Shown piece by piece: positions 1 to 7,112 of a stretch of DNA of 54,124 bases. The position numbers and the translations under genes were made by a program. Within the stretch, counting starts at the first letter, position 1. Each line of letters opens with the position of its first letter. The notes under the pieces are model-generated. The model was not told where the DNA came from. It saw only the letters and a program-made list of their open reading frames with translations, and searched no databases. Origin of the DNA: a virus; IMG/VR virus record IMGVR_UViG_3300037421_000099, positions 1 to 54,124 of that record; one strand, written 5' to 3'.

Positions 1-485
1 CGTTCGTACCCGCCGCTCGCCACCGATGACGTGGGGTCTTCGAACTTCTTCACGCGCGCGTGCGCGACGACGACAATCGCGATCCCCCTGAACCAGATCC
101 TCTCGAGCTGCGAGATGACCTTGCGCCACTCGACCGTGACCGCATCGTCGCCCTTGCCGTATCCGCCCTTGTGGTCGGTAACCGTTCCTCCCTTGAAGAG
201 GAACTCGTGGCTCATCGCTTCGATGTCAGTAATTGAGTCTAGGACGAGCGTCTTGCACGCTGCCGTCCCGTTCTCGACCGCTAGAAGCCACTCCTGCATG
301 TCCCCCCAGTCCGCGATGTCCACCCGCTGCACGTCGTAGTTGTGGCTCCCCCGATTCGCATCGAGGAACAACGGCTCGGGAGCGCCAGCGGCGTATCCGG
401 TTTTCCCGATGCCGTCGAACCCGTAGATGAGAACCCTAGGGGGCCGCTTGATCGTCCCCTTCCGTATGCGTTTCAGATCCACCAT
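1..485 (-). CDS. Phage P-loop (RecA/AAA-like) ATPase, 3' end cut by window edge
   Basis: The first 161 codons are visible. The Walker A motif GFDGIGKT lies at about residues 22-29, followed by a stretch ending LVLDSITD that fits Walker B. This is the pattern of phage RecA-like nucleotide-binding proteins that sit in recombination clusters next to a PD-(D/E)XK nuclease. ATG 485 was chosen because GGAGG lies 6 nt upstream. The start lies inside the 3' end of the upstream nuclease ORF (50-nt overlap), which is unusual beside the 4-nt overlaps elsewhere in this operon. The likely role is recombination or repair. The exact substrate is not visible. Confidence 0.8.
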   Translation of the reverse strand, partial: MVDLKRIRKGTIKRPPRVLIYGFDGIGKTGYAAGAPEPLFLDANRGSHNYDVQRVDIADWGDMQEWLLAVENGTAACKTLVLDSITDIEAMSHEFLFKGGTVTDHKGGYGKGDDAVTVEWRKVISQLERIWFRGIAIVVVAHARVKKFEDPTSSVASGGYE

Positions 486-1509
486 CACTCACCTCCGTGG
501 TCGCAACAGGAATCGAACCCGCTGCAGAAGCACCAGCCGACCCGTCATCTTCGATCATCGCATCCGTCTTCCCGCCCAGCACGAACGTCCGCGAAGCAGC
601 CCCGGTGTCTGGATTCACCAAGGAGATCGACCACTCCTTCTCCACCGAGATGACCCCCGAGGGCTTACCCCAGTACGTATGATATCCGATCATCATCGCC
701 CGTTCACGCGCGTTGTCGTAGGGGTCCTCGTTATCCAGCTTCAGAAGCGCCCCTTGGATGTCCCCTCCCGACTTCCACCAGTGCTCCAGCCCCCGGTGAA
801 GCGAGCTTCCCATCCGTAGCGGCTCGGGCTTGGGCCCCGTCGGCTCGACCAGCATTTCGTACCGAAAGAAGAAGCGCCTGGCACACGCTCTGTAGCATCG
901 AATCGAGGATTGCGTAAGGACGTCTTCGCCCTGCGCGTCGAGCTCTTCGTGCCTCTTGGTGCGCACGCGAAAAAGCATTGGATCGTCGATCGTGGTCGCA
1001 CCCGTGCACACCGAGAAGTAGTCGCACGTCCGCCCGTACTGCATGCACTGGTCGGGGTTGCGCGGCCAGACCTTGAGGCGTCGCGAGTCGCGGATGAGGC
1101 CCGCGGTCTGCCAGACGTCGAGCGCGTTGTCCACGCGATCCGTCTCGAGCCGTACGACCACTTCCCGACGGTAGTAGTAATCCGGCTTCTCGCCGATCGC
1201 CGCGATGAGCCGCTGAAAGAACTCTTCCGGCGTCTCGTCGACCTCGCGCTGGTTGGCGTACAGGCGCGGGATAGGTTCCTTCTTGGTGGGCTTGGTGTAC
1301 GTGCGCTTCTCGAGAGGCGTCGCCTGCAGCGGCTGCAACATAGGTTTGCGCAGCACATTGAAGAGCACCCCCACCGCGTCGTAGCCGAGTGAGATTGCGC
1401 CCTCGTTGTACATGCTGACTTGTGGATCGATGATCAGGCGCTTCCAATAAGGAGAGCCGACGGAAATGTCTTCGCCCGTGGACTTGTTCTCGACGACGAG
1501 GGTTCTCAT
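436..1509 (-). CDS. PD-(D/E)XK nuclease (Cas4/RecB-like Fe-S type) with circularly permuted domain order
   Basis: All four motifs of the PDDEXK_1/Cas4-like nuclease fold are present, but in swapped order. Residues 5-190 look like the usual C-terminal half: ExK as E7-N8-K9, QxxxY as Q30-Y34, then the Fe-S cysteines C155, C162 and C168, ending HEEL. Residues about 197-322 look like the usual N-terminal half: C205/C209, GxxxHxxxE around H238, and the GxxD strand with D316. A linker of about 7 residues joins old C-terminus to old N-terminus. Residues 323-357 match nothing and overlap the next gene. The start ATG overlaps the GIY-YIG stop (ATGA). In the usual order the N- and C-terminal cysteines bind one cluster, so the native termini should be close and a permuted protein could fold. 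It could also be a recombined, inactive gene. Confidence 0.75.
   Translation of the reverse strand: MRTLVVENKSTGEDISVGSPYWKRLIIDPQVSMYNEGAISLGYDAVGVLFNVLRKPMLQPLQATPLEKRTYTKPTKKEPIPRLYANQREVDETPEEFFQRLIAAIGEKPDYYYRREVVVRLETDRVDNALDVWQTAGLIRDSRRLKVWPRNPDQCMQYGRTCDYFSVCTGATTIDDPMLFRVRTKRHEELDAQGEDVLTQSSIRCYRACARRFFFRYEMLVEPTGPKPEPLRMGSSLHRGLEHWWKSGGDIQGALLKLDNEDPYDNARERAMMIGYHTYWGKPSGVISVEKEWSISLVNPDTGAASRTFVLGGKTDAMIEDDGSAGASAAGSIPVATTEVSDGGSETHTEGDDQAAP
498..542 (-). other. tRNA 3'-end-like element (T-arm plus acceptor-like strand)
   Basis: Read on the minus strand, this contains the canonical T-loop TTCGATT (517-511) closed by GCGGG/CCTGT (two G-U pairs), followed by TGCGACC and A at the place of the acceptor strand and discriminator. 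GGTCG (542-538) can pair with CGACC (503-499). No D-arm, anticodon arm or full 5' acceptor strand was found, so this is not a complete tRNA gene. It lies in the unmatched tail of the permuted nuclease ORF and could be a recombination scar or attachment-site remnant, or chance. Confidence 0.3.
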
Positions 1510-1934
1510 CGGGATGTAGCTCGATCATTCATTAGTCGAACTCCAATTTTTTTGAGACCATAAATCGTTCCGCGCTCATACTGTAAAGCAGTACGTTTGG
1601 AGCACCAAAATTTTCCCAAGAGGTGAATTGCTGGAATTTTCCCAGAACGTTTTATCCATTTTATCCACCGGCAACGAGCAGACGTATTTAGTCGACTATT
1701 TTTTACTATAGATAGATGAGCCTTCAATCTTTGATCTAAATCTAACGAGGTGCATCCTATATATTTTACATAGCCGCTAATAGGACACGTCAATGCGTAT
1801 ATACGCCATTCCGTAAGACATTCTACAGAACCGTTACACCCTTCAGTAGAGCGACAACCCATGAACGATGCCCACGGCGAACCTCGATCAAGCTGTTTGC
1901 GCCCACATCTTTTACATCTATAAAGCGTTTTCAT
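1506..1934 (-). CDS. GIY-YIG homing endonuclease with N-terminal zinc ribbon
   Basis: An N-terminal CxxC...C...C ribbon (C7, C10, C27, C33) is followed by a complete GIY-YIG domain: IYA at 45-47, YIG at 58-60, catalytic Arg69, Glu120 and Asn136. Such nucleases cut a target and promote spread of their own gene. The coding DNA is visibly more AT-rich than its neighbours, which suggests recent transfer. Its stop overlaps the start of the permuted nuclease (ATGA), so the two are translationally coupled, and it is a candidate agent of that rearrangement. Confidence 0.85.
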   Translation of the reverse strand: MKTLYRCKRCGRKQLDRGSPWASFMGCRSTEGCNGSVECLTEWRIYALTCPISGYVKYIGCTSLDLDQRLKAHLSIVKNSRLNTSARCRWIKWIKRSGKIPAIHLLGKFWCSKRTALQYERGTIYGLKKIGVRLMNDRATSR

Positions 1935-1947
1935 TCGCCCTACATGA

Positions 1948-2577
1948 TCAGTAATTGGGCCACGCCCACATCGAATCCCAGGGAACCTCGTTTTGCTCGT
2001 ACCAAACGGTTTTCTCTTGCTCCGTTGCGAAACGTGGAACAGGTTTGTCCTTGGGCCACTTTCGCTTCAAGGTGAACTTGTCGGATTCAGCCAGAGATTC
2101 CCATCCACTCCCGTAACGCGAAACTGGAAAATAGAAACCGACCCTACATTCTTTGCCGACTGCGTAGGACCATCCGTATACGTCAGCAATCAGTTTCCTA
2201 AGCAGCTCTCCAGGCTTCTCGCCTAGAACCTGATCTCCACGCAAATTCGGCTGCAGCGGGCCACCGCCGGTCCCGACCGGGATCACCGCAATCGAAACGC
2301 TTTCTGGCTTCCTACCAACCGAAGGGAGCCAGGCCAAGATGGCCTCCCAGAGTAAGCCGAGCTCTTTTGGCCAGCTGTCTCTCATTCTCTTTTCTTCTTC
2401 GTTCATGACCGGCTTCCTCAGCTCTAAAGCCAGTTCACGGGCGCAACGCTCAAGCATGATCAGTTCTGGTCTAGTAGTGACCTCTACACCAGGATCCTCA
2501 TCCAAGAATACGCCCCGACACCACTTCAAAAGAAGCTCTCGAAGCCTAGCCCGAAGAACTCTCTCAGACTGCTCCAT
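1948..2577 (-). CDS. Hypothetical protein, 209 aa
   Basis: Not recognised. The protein is Trp- and Lys-rich with a helical, charged N-terminal half and no clear membrane segment. Composition is less GC-rich than the rest of the operon, as for the downstream homing endonuclease. The start overlaps the 3' end of the preceding 65-aa gene by 14 nt. It belongs to the operon running from 5007 to the left edge. Confidence 0.6.
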   Translation of the reverse strand: MEQSERVLRARLRELLLKWCRGVFLDEDPGVEVTTRPELIMLERCARELALELRKPVMNEEEKRMRDSWPKELGLLWEAILAWLPSVGRKPESVSIAVIPVGTGGGPLQPNLRGDQVLGEKPGELLRKLIADVYGWSYAVGKECRVGFYFPVSRYGSGWESLAESDKFTLKRKWPKDKPVPRFATEQEKTVWYEQNEVPWDSMWAWPNY

Positions 2578-2761
2578 GACCGAACCTCATCCGAATCTGC
2601 CGAATCGTGTGATGCGGCAGCGTCTTGCCGTTCGGCCCCTTGCGCCGATGCTTGGCGCAATAGAAGCGCACCGGCTGAATCGGTTTGCGTCCGCTGACCG
2701 GGACGTAGCCCCCAGAGTCGTGGCACCCCTGGGGGGACTCGCAACGCGGCTGGATCTTCAT
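2564..2761 (-). CDS. Small zinc-binding protein, 65 aa
   Basis: Cys and His residues (CESPQGCHD near the N-terminus, YCAKH in the middle) suggest a single zinc site, as in many short phage early proteins. It lies directly downstream of the ParB-like gene. A longer alternative frame over the same DNA (2526-2744) lacks this pattern and was not used. Function unknown. Confidence 0.55.
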   Translation of the reverse strand: MKIQPRCESPQGCHDSGGYVPVSGRKPIQPVRFYCAKHRRKGPNGKTLPHHTIRQIRMRFGHGAV

Positions 2762-2770
2762 TCGCTCATC

Positions 2771-3625
2771 CTATCCGATGAGCGACACGAGCGGCTTCTC
2801 GTCGCCGAGAACCCAGTAGAGAGCCGCCTCGATTGCGGCGCGATGATTCTCCTTGATCGCCTCAGCCCCTTGAACCTCCTCGAGCTTCGCCTGCACCTCC
2901 TTCTTGCCGCGCATCCCATCGGTGAGCCCGAGCGCTTCGCGATTCTCGGCGCGAGCCTTGCGAGCCGCCGCGCGCGGCTTCTTCTCTCGGGTGTGGTCTC
3001 CGGGGGGAGGTAGGTCGGCCAGGCGCTTCTTGGCCTCGCCAGCGTCCAGCTTAGCGAGCTTGTAGCCGTCGCTCGCTGCGATCGTGCCGTTCTCGACGGC
3101 CTTTTTCACCTCCTTTGGAGCGTCGAGCAGGCGGACCATGTTCTTGATGGTCGTCGTCGAGACGCCCATCATGATGGCCGCCTCCTCTTCGGAGCGCCCG
3201 AGGTCCAGGAACCTGGCGACCTTTTGCGCCTTCTGAAGCGGTGTCTCGGCTCGGCGGTGAACGTTCTCGCTGACCATCACGCCCATCAGCACATGGGGCT
3301 CGCCCCGGCGAACGACCGCTGGCACCCAGATCGGCTCTTCGCCTTTCTTCTTCAGGCGCTTGTTCGCCTCGCGCGTCGCCAGGACTCGACCTCGGCCCGC
3401 AACAACCTCGGTCTTCCCGGTCTCGGGGTTCTTTCGGACGACGATCGGCTCGATGACGCCGTAGGCCATGATGTTGAGCACCATCGACTCTTCGGGCGCA
3501 TCGAAGATGCGCTCGTCGAAGATGGCGCTGCCCTTGTCGTCGACCAGGACCAGATCCGCCGGGTCGAAGAGGAGCGTTGCGCCTCTACCTTTCGCGTTGT
3601 GTGCGTCCTTGGAGCTCTTAGCCAT
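2771..3625 (-). CDS. ParB/Spo0J-like nuclease-fold DNA-binding protein
   Basis: The N-terminal ParB domain shows VVAGRGRVLATREAN (the GERR-like box) and SENVHRRAETPLQKA, followed by an HTH around EEEAAIMMGVSTTTIKNMVRLL. Length (284 aa) is normal for ParB. The C-terminus is rich in Lys, Arg and Glu. No ParA partner was seen, so the role could be partition-like centromere binding, transcription control or a phage-specific function. AAAGGA lies about 8 nt upstream of ATG 3625. The start overlaps the preceding HTH gene by 8 nt. Confidence 0.85.
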   Translation of the reverse strand: MAKSSKDAHNAKGRGATLLFDPADLVLVDDKGSAIFDERIFDAPEESMVLNIMAYGVIEPIVVRKNPETGKTEVVAGRGRVLATREANKRLKKKGEEPIWVPAVVRRGEPHVLMGVMVSENVHRRAETPLQKAQKVARFLDLGRSEEEAAIMMGVSTTTIKNMVRLLDAPKEVKKAVENGTIAASDGYKLAKLDAGEAKKRLADLPPPGDHTREKKPRAAARKARAENREALGLTDGMRGKKEVQAKLEEVQGAEAIKENHRAAIEAALYWVLGDEKPLVSLIG

Positions 3626-4052
3626 GGCCGTTCCTTTCCTCTTTCTGCGCTTCGCGCGCTCTTCTCAGCCGCCCTGTCACTGCACTCATCGAACATCCTA
3701 GGCGCTGCGCGATCGCGTAGATCGGCAGGCCCTCCTTCTGCTGGAGGCGAAGCGCTTCCATCGCTTCGGGGCTCGCCTTGGCGAGACTCTTGGGCTTGTA
3801 GACCCTGACGGTGGGTTTGGGCGCCGGGTCAGGGGATGGGAGGTAGAGGCGCTCGGGCGTGCCGTTCAGCCGCGAGCCACGAAGACCGAACCGGAGCACG
3901 CGTAGAGCGAGCTTCACTTGCCGGCCGCGATCGGTCCTGCCGTGCGCGAAACCGTTTTCGATCCGATCGATCGTCACGTTCATCCGGCCGTCGGAGCCGT
4001 AGCGGTTCATCACGACGACCGACCAGCATTGGCCGACTTCGACGTGTCTCAC
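3618..4052 (-). CDS. DNA-binding protein with C-terminal HTH, 144 aa
   Basis: The start is GTG 4052, which overlaps the exonuclease stop as GTGA. The N-terminal half (VGQCWSVVVMNRYGSDGRMNV) looks like a small beta domain. The C-terminal 40 residues hold a helix-turn-helix (LPIYAIAQRLGCSMSAVTGRLRRA) of the type used for DNA binding. A longer ORF reading upstream in this frame is out-of-frame translation of the exonuclease gene. Possibly a regulator of the left operon. Confidence 0.7.
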   Translation of the reverse strand: MRHVEVGQCWSVVVMNRYGSDGRMNVTIDRIENGFAHGRTDRGRQVKLALRVLRFGLRGSRLNGTPERLYLPSPDPAPKPTVRVYKPKSLAKASPEAMEALRLQQKEGLPIYAIAQRLGCSMSAVTGRLRRAREAQKEERNGHG

Positions 4053-4732
4053 GGCTGGACTACCGCGTGAAACGGAAGCTCCGCCACGTCTTCGAGCGGC
4101 ATATTTCTGTACCAGTGCTTTCGCGCCGGCTCCCAGAAGAACCCGTGTTCCTTGACGACGTCCTTCATCTCGAAAGGTGCCATCGACACGACGCGCACCT
4201 TGGGTCGGAGCGCGAGCCGGAAGAGTTCCTGAAGGTCTCCTCCTAGCTCGGCGACACGCGTCAGCACGCGGCTCATCATGTCGACGTCGGTCATCGCGCG
4301 GTGCGCTGCGATGACACCGAGGCCCAGGCCGAGGGCTAGGTGGACGAGATGATCGCCACGGAGGCCGCGGGGCCACTTAAAGTCTGACTTGGTGCAGACC
4401 CACTTGGCGCCGTTCCAGAGCGGCGGCGTGAACTTCATGTCGAACTCAGCCCGATGCGCAACGATGCACTCAGCACCCATCGAGATCGTTCGCACCCGCC
4501 GCCACACGTCCGCCGGAGTCGGCGCACCCATGAGCATCGCGGCCGAGATCCCGTTCACCTTCTCCATGGGGTTGTCGGGTTTCTCCGCCGGATCCCACAT
4601 GAGAGACGAGAAGCTCACAATCGGTGTCGCCTGCTCGATGTCGTAGAGCTGCACGGCGACCTCGATGCAGCGGGCGCCCTGCGCGGGGTCCATTCCGGTC
4701 GTCTCGCAGTCGAGGAGGAGAACGTTTTTCAC
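4049..4732 (-). CDS. DnaQ-like 3'-5' exonuclease (DEDDh)
   Basis: Exo I is LLLDCETTG (D8, E10), Exo II is VAHRAEFD (D98), Exo III is AHRAMTDVD (H144, D149), so all DEDDh catalytic residues are present. The last about 50 residues (FFWEPARKHWYRNM) form a small extra domain also seen on other phage exonucleases. It likely trims or proofreads DNA ends during replication. It is coupled at both ends by ATGA/GTGA overlaps. No phage DNA polymerase was recognised in the window, so a host polymerase is the likely partner. Confidence 0.9.
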   Translation of the reverse strand: MKNVLLLDCETTGMDPAQGARCIEVAVQLYDIEQATPIVSFSSLMWDPAEKPDNPMEKVNGISAAMLMGAPTPADVWRRVRTISMGAECIVAHRAEFDMKFTPPLWNGAKWVCTKSDFKWPRGLRGDHLVHLALGLGLGVIAAHRAMTDVDMMSRVLTRVAELGGDLQELFRLALRPKVRVVSMAPFEMKDVVKEHGFFWEPARKHWYRNMPLEDVAELPFHAVVQP

Positions 4733-5007
4733 GCTTGCCTCCAGTAGCCCTGCTCGATATCCGACGCGACGGTCCGGATCAGAACCGACGTCACATTATT
4801 GTCGTCACCGGCTCGCTCGCGGATGTACGTCGCGATCTGCTTCACCACCCGCGCCTCGGTGCCCTCGGTATCCGGCGTGAGCTCGCGGAGCATCCGATCG
4901 GCCATGTCGTCGTAGATACCCGGTACGATCGACTGCTCCCGAAAGCTCCTCAGCCACTTCGCTGCCGCCAGCACACCCTTCTCCCAGTCGCTCGGCCCCT
5001 GTCCCAT
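4729..5007 (-). CDS. Hypothetical protein, 92 aa; first gene of left operon
   Basis: ATG 5007 was chosen because a GGAGG box lies 7 nt upstream and coding character stops there. Trp-, Arg- and Glu-rich with three predicted amphipathic helices. The middle (YDDMADRMLRELTP) resembles short phage early proteins. It overlaps the exonuclease start by ATGA. Function unknown. Confidence 0.7.
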   Translation of the reverse strand: MGQGPSDWEKGVLAAAKWLRSFREQSIVPGIYDDMADRMLRELTPDTEGTEARVVKQIATYIRERAGDDNNVTSVLIRTVASDIEQGYWRQA

Positions 5008-5039
5008 TCCGCAACCTCCACAATGGGCCACGATAGAGC

Positions 5040-5068
5040 TTGTGTTGCTGAGTGTCAACTGGTATCTT
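5040..5068 (+). promoter_or_regulatory. Candidate sigma70-type promoter of the early plus operon
   Basis: TTGTGT (5040-5045), 17-nt spacer, TATCTT (5063-5068). The predicted start of transcription falls next to ATG 5077, which has no Shine-Dalgarno sequence, so the first mRNA may be leaderless. It sits in the 69-bp divergent gap between the left and right early operons. Confidence 0.5.
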
Positions 5069-5076
5069 TGTCGACG

Positions 5077-5241
5077 ATGAACGAACAAGACTCCGTCGTC
5101 ATTCACGTGCGCCTCCCCAAGGAAACGCACAAGGCCCTCGTCATCAAGGCCAAGGAACACTTTGACCTCCCTGTCGGATCGCTCGCCCGCGGCCTCATAG
5201 AGGAGGGATTGGGCATCCGGAAGAACGGAAAGAAAAAGTGA
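5077..5241 (+). CDS. Ribbon-helix-helix (Arc/CopG-like) regulator, 54 aa
   Basis: A beta strand VVIHVRLP is followed by two helices (KETHKALVIKAKEHF and VGSLARGLIEEGL), the size and pattern of an Arc/MetJ-type dimeric repressor. It is the first gene of the plus operon next to a divergent promoter region, so it probably controls one or both early operons. No Shine-Dalgarno is visible before ATG 5077. The next gene starts within its stop (GTGA). Confidence 0.75.
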   Translation: MNEQDSVVIHVRLPKETHKALVIKAKEHFDLPVGSLARGLIEEGLGIRKNGKKK

Positions 5242-5510
5242 GCAGCTGGAGAGAGATGCCCGCACCTTCGCAGCCGCCCGCGATCGATGCGGTATTCGGG
5301 ATGGCCCGAGAGCTACTCGGCTCACTCATGCCAGAGGAAGCGTACGAGTACAGAATGTGGCTCCGCGAAGTGCGCAAGCGGGTGCGTCACCGGCAGCTGC
5401 GAGAGGGAATCTTGGTGCGCCCGAAGCAGGCGCCACATCGGTGTTCAACTTGTCGCGCAACAGGACACAATAGGGTGTCCTGTCCTCAACGACGGAAGAC
5501 AGAGACATGA
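5238..5510 (+). CDS. Small protein with CCHC zinc knuckle
   Basis: Near the C-terminus the residues CSTCRATGHNRVSC exactly fit the CX2CX4HX4C zinc knuckle, a single-stranded nucleic-acid-binding fold. The remainder is helical and basic (EVRKRVRHRQLREG). The GTG start overlaps the RHH gene's stop; ATG 5256 is an alternative. Probably an RNA- or ssDNA-binding early protein. Confidence 0.7.
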   Translation: MSSWREMPAPSQPPAIDAVFGMARELLGSLMPEEAYEYRMWLREVRKRVRHRQLREGILVRPKQAPHRCSTCRATGHNRVSCPQRRKTET

Positions 5511-5854
5511 GCACCTTCCTCCGAGCCCTTTCCGACCTCATCCCGCGCGCTCTCGCCCGCCTGACCAGCGAACCGGAGCTGCAAGAGGTGCCGGCTACGG
5601 TCGGACGCTGGCGCGGCATCTTCGTCTCTCCCGAGACGCAAGCCGTCAAAGACCTCTTCGTCTACGCCAGCACCCGCGAGCAAGCGCAAGCCCTCTTCGC
5701 AGCGGTGAAAGAGATCCACGACCCCACCAACCCTCTTCGCACGGTAACGATCGGGCAAGACGGCTGGCAGCTCTCGAGCGTCGAGCCGGACGATTCGGAC
5801 TGGCAGCCGAAGCTCGTCAACGATTTCTACAAGCCGGAGACGAGGGCGGGATGA
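5507..5854 (+). CDS. Hypothetical protein, 115 aa
   Basis: Not recognised. A beta-rich middle section (GRWRGIFVSPETQAVKDLFVYAST) is followed by an alpha/beta portion. No Cys, no membrane segment. The start and stop are coupled to neighbours by ATGA overlaps, which supports it being translated. Confidence 0.65.
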   Translation: MSTFLRALSDLIPRALARLTSEPELQEVPATVGRWRGIFVSPETQAVKDLFVYASTREQAQALFAAVKEIHDPTNPLRTVTIGQDGWQLSSVEPDDSDWQPKLVNDFYKPETRAG

Positions 5855-6159
5855 AAAGAGAGTGGGCCGTGACACATGCTCCGACCATCATGAAACACGA
5901 CGGCACTGTCTCGGTCCCGTGCCCCCCAGAGGGGGACGGCTGGGACCTGCGCGGAACCGCACTTGCGACAGGAGGCGGAACAGACCTTGTCTGCTTCTAC
6001 TGGCAGCGCGACCTCGGTGATACTGCGAAAACACCAGGCCAGGTCGCGTTCGAGTCGTACCACTACGAACTCAAGAACCCGGAGGAAGCATGGAAGAACA
6101 CGTATCACGGCACCCGAGAGATGTGGGAACAGCTAGCGGCTCGCGTTCGGAGTCTTTAG
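5851..6159 (+). CDS. Hypothetical protein, 102 aa
   Basis: Starts at ATG 5851 inside the upstream stop. Beta-rich and Trp/Tyr-rich, with GDGWDLRGTALATGG and VCFYWQRD segments, resembling small phage-operon proteins of unknown role. No catalytic motif was recognised. Confidence 0.65.
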   Translation: MKREWAVTHAPTIMKHDGTVSVPCPPEGDGWDLRGTALATGGGTDLVCFYWQRDLGDTAKTPGQVAFESYHYELKNPEEAWKNTYHGTREMWEQLAARVRSL

Positions 6160-6161
6160 TG

Positions 6162-6434
6162 ATGAATCGTACCTCCGACCTCGCCCTCCTCTCGCGCATC
6201 CTGCAGCCCGGCAACGACCCCGAGCTTTCTCCTTACGAGAAAGCCGCGTTCACCGGAATGCAGCAAGACTTGCAGAGCGGTCAGGTCGCGCTCACGCTCC
6301 GGCAGCGAGCGTTTGCCACCGAGGTCGAAAAGCGCCTCCAGCCGTTCGACACGAGCAAGGTTCCACGCGGTCGCGAGGTCATTACGCCCGCGGTTCTTCG
6401 TCAACCGCTACCCAAACGCCCGCCCGGCCGATGA
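6162..6434 (+). CDS. Hypothetical protein, 90 aa
   Basis: Starts at ATG 6162, two nucleotides after the upstream stop. The helical core (LLSRILQPGNDPELSPYEKAAFTGM) ends in a Pro/Arg-rich tail. Not recognised. The next gene begins within its stop codon. Confidence 0.65.
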   Translation: MNRTSDLALLSRILQPGNDPELSPYEKAAFTGMQQDLQSGQVALTLRQRAFATEVEKRLQPFDTSKVPRGREVITPAVLRQPLPKRPPGR

Positions 6435-6697
6435 TCGCCTGCGACGCCCCCCACTGCCGTCGCGGCATCGTCAGCGCCGGTATCGGCTGGGGTGACCCGT
6501 GTCCCGTGTGCCAGGGCCTCGGAACGCTTTCGCTCAAGCGCACTGCGACACTTCTCGAAATTCGAGAAAACACGCTGCGGGCGTTTCTTCGTCCCGACCA
6601 TCAGCCGCGAGCGCGGACCTGTCAGCGTATCCTCGACGCCGCTATCAAGATCCTGCACCTAGAAGCCGACGGGAAACAGCTGCGACTCCACAGCTAG
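6431..6697 (+). CDS. Zinc-ribbon protein with HTH-like segment, 88 aa
   Basis: C4 and C9 with CPVCQGLG (24-31) form a DnaJ-like zinc site. The following TATLLEIRENTLRAFLRPDHQPR looks like a helix-turn-helix. It may be a small DNA-binding regulator of the early operon. Confidence 0.65.
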   Translation: MIACDAPHCRRGIVSAGIGWGDPCPVCQGLGTLSLKRTATLLEIRENTLRAFLRPDHQPRARTCQRILDAAIKILHLEADGKQLRLHS

Positions 6698-6706
6698 GAG
6701 AAGAAC

Positions 6707-7108
6707 ATGCGCAAGAAAGACGAGTTGTCCAAAAATTCCTGCATGAAGCGCGCACACCCCGAAGAGATGGTCTTCGTTCTGCTGAGTCGCGATGCGGCTG
6801 CGCCGGCTACCATACGAGCGTGGGCTGCCGAGCGCGTTCGACTCGGCAAGAACGTCGAGACCGACGAGCAGATCGTCGAAGCGCTCGCGTGCGCGGAAAC
6901 GATGGAAGCCGAAGGCCGCAAGTGGGTCGGCCATCCGACCCACTATCCGTTCGGGATGGGTGAAGAGTCTCGGCGTCTGCACCGCGAGTACAACCGCCTC
7001 GTCGAGGCGCAGATCAAAGGCGCGAAGAACGGCGCGGAGGTCAGACGTCTGACAGACGAATGTGCTGCCAAGCGGATCATTCTCGTTCCAGGCGGCGAAA
7101 ACCTCTAA
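6707..7108 (+). CDS. Hypothetical protein, 133 aa
   Basis: ATG 6707 has TAGGAGAAGAAC upstream, a good ribosome-binding site. Mostly helical and charged, with GHPTHYPFGMGEESRRLHREYNRLV in the centre. Not recognised. It lies directly before the helicase. Confidence 0.65.
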   Translation: MRKKDELSKNSCMKRAHPEEMVFVLLSRDAAAPATIRAWAAERVRLGKNVETDEQIVEALACAETMEAEGRKWVGHPTHYPFGMGEESRRLHREYNRLVEAQIKGAKNGAEVRRLTDECAAKRIILVPGGENL

Positions 7109-7112
7109 GCCG

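Noticed and set aside
498-542. A complete tRNA gene
   Set aside because: Only a T-arm and an acceptor-like strand are present; D-arm, anticodon arm and full acceptor stem could not be built.
731-1528. Alternative minus-strand ORFs over the nuclease gene
   Set aside because: Arg/Ala-rich out-of-frame reading. Only the 357-aa frame carries the PD-(D/E)XK motifs.
4624-4880. Plus-strand ORFs opposite the DnaQ and 92-aa genes
   Set aside because: No family features, no ribosome site. Only the last 54 codons of one of them (from ATG 5077) form the real RHH gene.
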